From NCBI GenBank assembly GCA_036759125.1, contig DAIOVG010000085.1, positions 1 to 11,200 of the forward strand: a stretch of DNA of 11,200 nt. Direction: 5' to 3'. Below are positions 6,344-11,200 of the stretch, piece by piece. Each line of letters begins with the position of its first letter. Within the stretch, counting starts at the first letter, position 1. This DNA comes from CAXXOK01 sp036759125 (GTDB lineage Bacteria; Bacillota; Clostridia; Christensenellales; Aristaeellaceae). Under the pieces are notes generated by a model. That model had not been told where the DNA came from. It saw only the letters and a program-made list of their open reading frames with translations, and searched no databases. Position numbers and translations under genes: made by a program.

Positions 6344-7170
6344 AAATCGCAGTTTTATCCGGCAAGGGCGGTACGGGCAAGACATTCGTATCCGTCAACC
6401 TGGCGGCGGTTGCCGCAAATACGGCTTATATCGACTGCGACGCCGAAGAGCCCAACGGTTACCTGTTCCTAAAACCCGAAGAAGAGCAAACCGAAATCGT
6501 ATATACAACGGTGCCTGTGTTTGACGCGCATACATGCGACGGCTGCCGCAAGTGCGTGGATTTCTGTCATTTTAACGCGTTGGCGTTTGTTAAGGGCAGG
6601 CCCAAGGTATTCCCCGAGATCTGCCACGCCTGCGGCGGCTGTACGCTCGTCTGCCCACGGGGCGCTGTTACGGAGGAAAAACGCGCGATCGGTACGGTGT
6701 CGCAAGGGGTATCCAATGGTATTCCAATTGTAACCGCCGCACTGAATCTGGGCGAGGCTTCTGCTGTTCCTATCATCCGGGCTGCCGTTCAAAAAGCGGG
6801 TGACAATGCCGTGATTGACAGCTCTCCCGGCAGCGGCTGTCCGGTAACAGAATCCGTATCGGGTGCGGATTATTGTCTCCTGGTGGCTGAGCCTACAGCA
6901 TTTGGCCTGCACAACCTGCGTATGGTACACGAGCTTGTCACCCTCCTCCATAAACCCTACGGCGTGATCGTCAACAAATCCAACGGCATTTATCAGCCAC
7001 TGGAAGATTACTGCGGAAAGAACCGTATACCAATTCTCCTGCGGATACAATACAGCAAAAAGATTGCAAAGATCAGCGCAGGTGGTGCGCTGGCCGTTAA
7101 CCACAGCGCCGAGATGCGGCGGTTGTTTGAAATACTTTGGGAAACCACCAGTCAGCAGGTCGAACAATGA
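6340..7170 (+). CDS. MinD/ParA-family ATPase with two inserted 4Fe-4S motifs (first copy)
   Basis: This 276-residue P-loop ATPase has the deviant Walker A SGKGGTGKT (7-15). A bacterial ferredoxin domain is inserted after it: C66, C69, C72, C76 (CDGCRKCVDFC) and C95, C98, C101, C105 (CHACGGCTLVCP), enough for two [4Fe-4S] clusters. The Walker B-like strand VIDSSPGSGCPV (158-169) and VNKSN (211-215) complete the MinD fold. The first motif ends Cys-His rather than Cys-Pro. Homologous ferredoxin-MinD proteins occur as pairs in Desulfovibrio orange-protein clusters and near NifX-type proteins; ATP-driven cluster assembly or transfer is likely but unproven. The start overlaps the preceding stop (ATGA) and has only a weak ribosome site, so translation should depend on coupling. 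The end overlaps the second copy in the same way. Confidence 0.9.
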   Translation: MKIAVLSGKGGTGKTFVSVNLAAVAANTAYIDCDAEEPNGYLFLKPEEEQTEIVYTTVPVFDAHTCDGCRKCVDFCHFNALAFVKGRPKVFPEICHACGGCTLVCPRGAVTEEKRAIGTVSQGVSNGIPIVTAALNLGEASAVPIIRAAVQKAGDNAVIDSSPGSGCPVTESVSGADYCLLVAEPTAFGLHNLRMVHELVTLLHKPYGVIVNKSNGIYQPLEDYCGKNRIPILLRIQYSKKIAKISAGGALAVNHSAEMRRLFEILWETTSQQVEQ

Positions 7171-8039
7171 AAAAGCTTTTGATTATCAGCGGGAAGGGCG
7201 GCACAGGGAAAACCACGGCAGCCGCCGCGTTCATCCGGTTTGCAGATGCCCATGCCTATGCCGACTGCGACGTGGATGCGCCCAACCTGCACCTTGTCGC
7301 CGGGCAAACAGGCAAGCCGCAGACAAGCGACTACTTTGGCTCACAGAAAGCCTCCATTGATCCGCAGGCTTGCATCGGCTGCGGTCTATGCGCCAAATCC
7401 TGCCGTTTTGACGCGATCCGCAAGAACGGCAATATCTATACCGTGCACGAATACGCCTGCGAAGGCTGCGGTGTTTGCGCGTATGTATGCCCAAGGGGCG
7501 CAGCCAGCCTGTACGACGATATCGCCGGGCAGGTGACGCTCTACCCTGGCGAACGCGTTTTTGCCACAGCAGAGCTGAAGATGGGGCGCGGTAACTCCGG
7601 CAAGCTGGTGGCCTCGGTAAAATCCACGCTGAACAGCCATGCGCCGCAAGCCGACCTGGCAATCATCGACGGTTCTCCCGGCATCGGCTGCCCGGTTATT
7701 GCCTCCATGAGCGGTGTCGATCTGGCGTTGATCGTAACCGAACCCTCGGTATCCGGCATCAGCGATCTGGACCGCATTGTAAAGACCGCCGCCGTGTTCC
7801 AAACCCCGACCGCCGTATGCGTCAACAAGGCCGACATAAGCCCGGAGCACACGCAGTCCATCCGCAATTACTGCTTGCAAAATGGTGTTGCGTTTCTGGG
7901 CGATATCCCCTACGATCCGCAGGTACCCATCGCCGTAAACGACGGGAAATCCATCGCCGATTTCGATTGTCCCGCCACCCGCGCGCTGCGCAAAGTATAT
8001 GAGAAAACCATTAAATTACTGGAAGAGGTGACTGTATGA
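7167..8039 (+). CDS. MinD/ParA-family ATPase with two inserted 4Fe-4S motifs (second copy)
   Basis: This 290-residue paralogue follows the first copy directly. Walker A is SGKGGTGKTT (8-17), followed by DCDVDAPNLH (33-42). The ferredoxin insert has C69, C72, C75, C79 (CIGCGLCAKSC) and C98, C101, C104, C108 (CEGCGVCAYVCP). Walker B-like LAIIDGSPGIGCPV (164-177) and VNKAD (219-223) follow. I chose the ATG at 7167, which overlaps the previous TGA; an upstream TTG at 7137 is open but lies within the first gene and adds a segment without family similarity. The ribosome site is weak, consistent with coupled translation. The two copies share architecture but differ in sequence, suggesting a heterodimer, as proposed for the paired ATPases of orange-protein complexes. 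It lacks an obvious C-terminal membrane-targeting helix of the cell-division MinD type. Confidence 0.9.
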   Translation: MKKLLIISGKGGTGKTTAAAAFIRFADAHAYADCDVDAPNLHLVAGQTGKPQTSDYFGSQKASIDPQACIGCGLCAKSCRFDAIRKNGNIYTVHEYACEGCGVCAYVCPRGAASLYDDIAGQVTLYPGERVFATAELKMGRGNSGKLVASVKSTLNSHAPQADLAIIDGSPGIGCPVIASMSGVDLALIVTEPSVSGISDLDRIVKTAAVFQTPTAVCVNKADISPEHTQSIRNYCLQNGVAFLGDIPYDPQVPIAVNDGKSIADFDCPATRALRKVYEKTIKLLEEVTV

Positions 8040-8827
8040 TTGTCAAAGTGCTGATGGAAGACACCTGCCCAAACCACGGTTTTCTTTTTGAGCACGGACT
8101 GAGCCTGTACATTGAAGCCAGCGGATACAAGATATTATTTGATACAGGCCAGTCGTCCGCGTTTATCCGCAACGCGGAAACGCTGGGCGTTGATCTGGCA
8201 CAGGTGGATTTTGCTGTGCTGTCTCACGCACATTACGACCATAGCGGCGGCATTTCCAGCTTTCTTCAATTTAACGATCATGCCAAAGTTTATGTGAGCC
8301 AATACGCGTTTGATGATATCCGCCACGGACCGGACAAGTACATCGGCCCGGACAAGGCGCTTAAAACCCATCCGCACCTGGTGCCCGTAACCGGAAATAT
8401 GCGTTTAGCCGACGGTATTTCGGTGTATTCTGGTGAAGGAAACCCTCCGGTTCAACCCGTGCGTTCCTTCGGCCTGACGATGCAGCGGGACGGCGAGCTG
8501 CTCCCCGATGATTTCCGCCACGAGCAGTATTTGGAGATTATCGATGGCGGCAGGCGCGTGCTGATCAGCGGATGCTCGCACAAGGGTATTCAAAACATCG
8601 TACACTGGTTCAAGCCCGATATACTGATCGGTGGCCTGCACCTGTACAATCTGGACCCGCAGGGCGATGGAAGGGCGGATCTGGACAACGTTGCGCGTGA
8701 TCTTGCGGAAACAGGCGCTACGTTCTACACCTGTCACTGTACAGGCGTGCCGCAGTACGAGTACCTGAAGCAAGCAATGCGTGATCAGCTTTTTTACATC
8801 TCCTCAGGACAGGAGATCACGGTTTGA
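8036..8827 (+). CDS. Metallo-beta-lactamase-fold metallohydrolase
   Basis: This 263-residue protein has the metal-binding motif HAHYDH (64-69, HxHxDH), preceded by ILFDTGQS (33-40). Further likely ligands are H182 in SGCSHKGI, H202 in GGLHLY and H234 in YTCHCTG. The arrangement resembles the subgroup often annotated as related to archaeal beta-ribofuranosylaminobenzene 5'-phosphate synthase, which includes many members of unknown activity. A hydrolase or lyase acting on a phosphorylated or pterin-like substrate is possible; the reaction cannot be told. The protein is cytosolic, with no signal peptide. The ATG overlaps the second MinD-type stop and has GAGGTG about 8 nt upstream. It is the last gene of the overlapping block; a 68-nt gap follows. 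Its place inside an Fe-S/MinD operon suggests a role in making or clearing the bound cofactor. Confidence 0.88.
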   Translation: MIVKVLMEDTCPNHGFLFEHGLSLYIEASGYKILFDTGQSSAFIRNAETLGVDLAQVDFAVLSHAHYDHSGGISSFLQFNDHAKVYVSQYAFDDIRHGPDKYIGPDKALKTHPHLVPVTGNMRLADGISVYSGEGNPPVQPVRSFGLTMQRDGELLPDDFRHEQYLEIIDGGRRVLISGCSHKGIQNIVHWFKPDILIGGLHLYNLDPQGDGRADLDNVARDLAETGATFYTCHCTGVPQYEYLKQAMRDQLFYISSGQEITV

Positions 8828-8840
8828 ATCTTGAAGAACT

Positions 8841-8883
8841 GGTGGAATGTGTATAACCATTCCCCCTTTTGATTTTTGATTTT
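8841..8883 (+). promoter_or_regulatory. Hairpin plus T-rich tract, possible attenuator, with an embedded -10-like box
   Basis: GGAATG (8844-8849) pairs with CATTCC (8858-8863) around an 8-nt loop, extended by two more G-C pairs beyond one mismatch. Three short T-runs follow (from 8867), separated by GA. This could cause partial termination before the Mrp gene. TATAAC (8852-8857) in the loop resembles a -10, with TTGAAG (8831-8836) upstream at a short 15-nt spacing, so an internal promoter is an alternative. Confidence 0.35.
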
Positions 8884-8889
8884 GGAGGA
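8884..8889 (+). promoter_or_regulatory. Ribosome binding site fixing the Mrp start
   Basis: GGAGGA lies 6 nt before the ATG at 8896. The frame is open upstream to 8869, but that start has no ribosome site and would add AT-rich leader codons. Confidence 0.8.
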
Positions 8890-8895
8890 ACGACA

Positions 8896-9717
8896 ATGAG
8901 CGAAGACTGTAACCACAACTGCCAGACCTGCGGCGAAAGCTGCAACGAACGGACGAAGGAAAGCCTGCTGGTCAAACCCCACGCCATGAGCCATATCAAA
9001 AGGGTGATCGGTGTCGTCAGCGGCAAAGGCGGCGTCGGCAAGAGCATGATCACCTCCCTGCTGGCCGTACAGGCACGCAGGAAGGGTTTGAAAACGGCCA
9101 TCCTGGATGCCGATATCACCGGCCCGTCCATCCCCAGAGCCTTCGGCCTGCGCACCCGCGCAGAGGGCACCAGCGAGGGCTTTTACCCCGTGCGAACCCA
9201 GACCGGGATTGATGTAATGTCGCTAAACCTCTTGACGGACAACGAGACAGACCCCGTAGTCTGGCGCGGGCCGATCATTGCCAATAGCGTCAAGCAGTTC
9301 TGGTCGGACGTCATCTGGGGCGAGGTGGACTGTATGTTTATCGATATGCCGCCGGGAACCGGCGACGTTCCCCTGACCGTGTTCCAGTCCATCCCGGTGG
9401 ACGGTATTGTGATCGTCACCTCTCCTCAGGAGCTGGTTGGCATGATCGTGGAAAAAGCTGTGAATATGGCCGCGCTGATGCACATCCCGGTGCTTGGGCT
9501 GGTTGAAAACATGAGCTATGCCACCTGCCCGGATTGCGATAAAAAGATTCATGTCTTTGGCGAAAGCCATGTGGACGCCATCGCTAAAAAGCATGGAATT
9601 ACGACCATCGCGCAGCTGCCGATTGATACAAGGCTCGCCGCCGCCTGCGATAACGGAACGATTGAACAGTTCGAAGGCAACTGGCTTGACGATATGCTCA
9701 AAACCTTGCTTAAATAA
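8896..9717 (+). CDS. mrp: Mrp/NBP35-type P-loop ATPase, Fe-S cluster carrier
   Basis: This 273-residue protein starts with a cysteine cluster, C5, C9, C12, C16 (CNHNCQTCGESC), comparable to the N-terminal Fe-S site of NBP35-like proteins. Then come deviant Walker A SGKGGVGKS (42-50), DADITGPSIPRAFG (71-84), Walker B region CMFIDMPPGTGDVPLT (146-161), TSPQEL and VENMSYATCPDCDKK (203-217). The last contains the CPDC motif (211-214) that holds a bridging [4Fe-4S] cluster in the dimer of ApbC/Nbp35 proteins. It should accept and pass on Fe-S clusters in an ATP-dependent way. It is followed 13 nt later by a NifX/orange-type gene; in Desulfovibrio the two are joined as one MrpORP protein, so these are likely working partners. 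Full family length with no defects seen. Confidence 0.92.
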   Translation: MSEDCNHNCQTCGESCNERTKESLLVKPHAMSHIKRVIGVVSGKGGVGKSMITSLLAVQARRKGLKTAILDADITGPSIPRAFGLRTRAEGTSEGFYPVRTQTGIDVMSLNLLTDNETDPVVWRGPIIANSVKQFWSDVIWGEVDCMFIDMPPGTGDVPLTVFQSIPVDGIVIVTSPQELVGMIVEKAVNMAALMHIPVLGLVENMSYATCPDCDKKIHVFGESHVDAIAKKHGITTIAQLPIDTRLAAACDNGTIEQFEGNWLDDMLKTLLK

Positions 9718-9730
9718 AGGAGAGATTACG

Positions 9731-10099
9731 ATGATATTAGCTGCAGCCTGCACCGGAACCCAGATGTGCCCGCATTTCGGGCACTGCGAAAACTTTATGC
9801 TCTTTGAGGCTGAGAACGGCAAAATCGTCTCGCAGCAAAGCATCCCCAATCCCGGTCATCGGCCTGGTTTTCTGCCAAACTTCCTGGCAGACCGGGGCGT
9901 CACCGTAATGATCGCGGGCGGCATCGGCGGCGGCGCGATCGACATCTTCAACGAGCGCGGCGTCAATGTCGTCACAGGCGCGCAGGGCGACGCGCGTGAA
10001 GCTGCACAGGCGTACCTGAATGGAACGCTGGTCTCCACAGGCACACAGTGCCACGAGCACGCGCATCAGGACAGCTGCGGCGAGCATCACCACAGCTGA
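9731..10099 (+). CDS. NifX/orange-protein-type cofactor-binding protein 2, His/Cys-tailed
   Basis: This 122-residue protein of the NifX/NifB-associated family keeps the canonical entry motif as CPHFGHCENFMLFE (13-26), with H15 and C19. It then shows GHRPGFLPNFLADRGVTVMI (42-61), the glycine loop AGGIGGGAIDIFNERGVNV (62-80) and AAQAYLNGTL. The tail (about 107-122: CHEHAHQDSCGEHHHS) is rich in His and Cys and looks like a metal-holding extension. The ATG at 9731 has AAAGGAG about 8 nt upstream, spanning the Mrp stop, so the two are coupled. It is the counterpart of the C-terminal domain of MrpORP fusions. Unlike the first NifX-type protein of the cluster it has the metal-site histidine and extra cysteines, so the two copies probably differ in cofactor or role. 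Confidence 0.9.
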   Translation: MILAAACTGTQMCPHFGHCENFMLFEAENGKIVSQQSIPNPGHRPGFLPNFLADRGVTVMIAGGIGGGAIDIFNERGVNVVTGAQGDAREAAQAYLNGTLVSTGTQCHEHAHQDSCGEHHHS

Positions 10100-10162
10100 C
10101 AGATCAATCGTTTTATCCGGTATAGACTCAAACCTGAAGCACAATCCCAAACGACTTGTTCA

Positions 10163-10168
10163 GGGAGG
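10163..10168 (+). promoter_or_regulatory. Ribosome binding site fixing the TTG start of the rubredoxin fusion
   Basis: GGGAGG lies 8 nt before TTG at 10177. The only upstream in-frame ATG (10156) precedes the site and would place it inside the coding region. Confidence 0.82.
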
Positions 10169-10176
10169 TGGACACA

Positions 10177-10845
10177 TTGAGAGAGTTTGTATGCTCCGTT
10201 TGCGGGTATGTGTACGACGAGGCCAAGGGCATCCCGGAGGCAGGTATCACCCCCGGCACACGGTGGGAGGACCTGCCAGACGGCTGGGTATGCCCCTTGT
10301 GCGGCGCTACCAAGGCGGAGTTTGCTTTGCGCAGCGCCAAAGCGCAGACGCCCGACCCCGTACCCGTGGCGCAGACCCCGGACGACGTACAGGAGCTCAA
10401 CGCCCTGCAGCTGAGCGCCCTGTGCTCCAACCTCGCGCGCGGCTGCGAAAAGCAGTATAAGGCGGAGGAAGCGGAGGCGTTCCAAACGCTCGCCAAGTAC
10501 TTCAAGTCCGCCGCCCCACTGGCCAAGGATCCGAGCACGGACAGGCTTGTGGAGCTGATCGCAAAGGACCTGGCCGAGGGCCTTCCGGCGGCGAACGCCC
10601 GTGCCGCACAGGCAGGGGATCGCGGCGCGCTGCGTGCGCTTACATGGAACGAGAAGGTATCGAAAATCCTGAAATCCCTGCTCGCCCGCTATGCGCGCGA
10701 GGGCGACAATATGTTGACGGGCACCGGCGTATACGTATGCACCATCTGCGGATTCGTGTTCGTAGGCAGCGCTCCGCCCGCGCTGTGCCCCGTGTGCAAA
10801 GCACCTGACTGGAAGTTTCAAAAAGCTGAAGGGAGGGCATCCTAA
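10177..10845 (+). CDS. Rubredoxin-helical-rubredoxin fusion protein
   Basis: This 222-residue protein has three parts. Residues 1-50 are a complete rubredoxin: CSVCGYVYDEAKGIPEAG (6-23), then GWVCPLCGATKAEF, with iron ligands C6, C9, C39, C42. Residues about 70-178 are helical and resemble a rubrerythrin-like core in part (CEKQYKAEEAEAF, then QTLAKYF, 90-109). Residues 185-215 are a second, short rubrerythrin-type rubredoxin domain: CTICGFVFVGSAPPALCPVC, then KAPDWKF, with C188, C191, C204, C207. The protein contains no histidine at all, so the ExxH ligands of a diiron rubrerythrin are missing. It is therefore likely an electron carrier rather than a peroxidase. TTG at 10177 is the chosen start. 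Its stop overlaps the next ATG (TAATG), linking it to the ferredoxin-like gene. Confidence 0.85.
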   Translation: MREFVCSVCGYVYDEAKGIPEAGITPGTRWEDLPDGWVCPLCGATKAEFALRSAKAQTPDPVPVAQTPDDVQELNALQLSALCSNLARGCEKQYKAEEAEAFQTLAKYFKSAAPLAKDPSTDRLVELIAKDLAEGLPAANARAAQAGDRGALRALTWNEKVSKILKSLLARYAREGDNMLTGTGVYVCTICGFVFVGSAPPALCPVCKAPDWKFQKAEGRAS

Positions 10846-11200
10846 TGGGGGATCAGTATGCCGTAAGAACCATTCGCCTGTGCACCAAGGATTGCCTTTG
10901 CCTCTACGTATGCCCCACCGGCGCGACCGATACGGAAAACAGCGTCATCGACGTGACTGCCTGCATCGGCTGCGGTGATTGTGCGGCCGCCTGTCCCTGG
11001 CGCGATCTCGATGGTTCCGTACGTATATCCGCCCCAGCAAAAGCATGCGGAGTCCGTCCAGGCGGCGATGCTTTCCCTGATGCGTTCCAAAGCGGAGCAG
11101 GAAGCGATCGCTTCGGCGTTGCCGGGCACCCTGGCCGCCGCTATGGAAGCGTCCAACCACATCATGGCCGAAGACCTGATCCGCGAGGCAGGCTACATGC
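10845..11200 (+). pseudogene. 2x[4Fe-4S] ferredoxin-like protein, apparently frameshifted, 3' end outside window
   Basis: The ATG at 10845 overlaps the preceding TAA and has GGGAGG (10831-10836) 8 nt upstream. The first 51 codons give two cluster motifs: C13, C17, C19, C23 (CTKDCLCLYVCP) and C40, C43, C46, C50 (CIGCGDCAAACP). After CCC (10995-10997) the frame stops making sense, though it stays open. Moving by one base to GGC at 10999 restores the expected GAISMVPYVYPPQQKHAES, followed by a helical tail with MRSKAEQEAIASAL and NHIMAEDLIREAGYM. Compared with the usual CPxGAIS, two bases are missing (or one extra is present) at about 10998. This may be a true frameshift, a sequencing or assembly error, or less likely programmed +1 slippage at CCC-T. 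It probably transfers electrons with the rubredoxin fusion. Confidence 0.75.

Noticed and set aside
6469..7167. Minus-strand open frame (232 codons) opposite the first MinD-type gene
   Set aside because: It mirrors a well-supported gene and lacks any recognisable motif or ribosome site.
5987..10099. Nitrogenase cofactor (nif) locus
   Set aside because: No nifH, nifD, nifK, nifE or nifN homologue is present; NifX-type domains also occur in many non-diazotrophs.
10096..10126. CTGACA and TATAGA as a promoter for the rubredoxin fusion
   Set aside because: The spacer is 19 nt and the -10 is weak; read-through from the upstream operon explains expression.

Overview
The window looks like chromosomal DNA of an anaerobic, fairly GC-rich member of the Bacillota (Clostridia-like). 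This is inferred from strong AGGAGG-type ribosome binding sites, a YitT-family membrane protein, the ACT-domain/PFL-family (UPF0237/UPF0210) pair, a GH5 cellulase, and a large block of oxygen-sensitive iron-sulfur and rubredoxin proteins. No tRNA, rRNA, CRISPR array or insertion sequence was recognised.

Left part (1-5123), housekeeping and accessory genes. On the minus strand a GNAT acetyltransferase is followed at once by a secreted GH5 glycoside hydrolase that runs off the left edge. Divergent from them is a YitT-type membrane protein on the plus strand, with its own promoter. It converges, with a 3-nt gap, on an AlkX/YcaQ-type winged-helix DNA glycosylase (minus strand). Next on the minus strand is a two-gene operon, ACT-domain protein then PFL-family protein, with a good promoter at about 5094-5123.

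Right part (5212-11200), all on the plus strand, is an anaerobic iron-sulfur/MinD gene cluster. The order is: DUF5320-like small His/Gly/Cys-rich protein; DUF134 (UPF0251) DNA-binding protein; NifX/orange-protein-type cofactor-binding protein; two tandem MinD-type ATPases, each with two inserted 4Fe-4S motifs; metallo-beta-lactamase-fold protein; Mrp/NBP35 ATPase; second NifX/orange-type protein with a His/Cys tail; rubredoxin-helical-rubredoxin fusion; and a 2x[4Fe-4S] ferredoxin-like gene that appears frameshifted and runs off the right edge. DUF134 through the beta-lactamase-fold gene are joined by four successive 4-nt start/stop overlaps. The content resembles the orange-protein (Orp) clusters of Desulfovibrio, whose biological role is not settled.

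The most striking non-coding element is a perfect 19-bp inverted repeat (5212-5230 and 5253-5271) flanking the cluster promoter. The left arm contains the -35 TTGACA and the right arm lies just after the predicted transcription start, so it reads as a paired operator. The DUF134 protein encoded two genes downstream is the obvious candidate to bind it. A working picture, which is inference, is a redox- or metal-controlled operon in which three P-loop ATPases with Fe-S clusters load or move a metal cofactor held by the two NifX/orange-type proteins, with rubredoxin and ferredoxin proteins supplying electrons.
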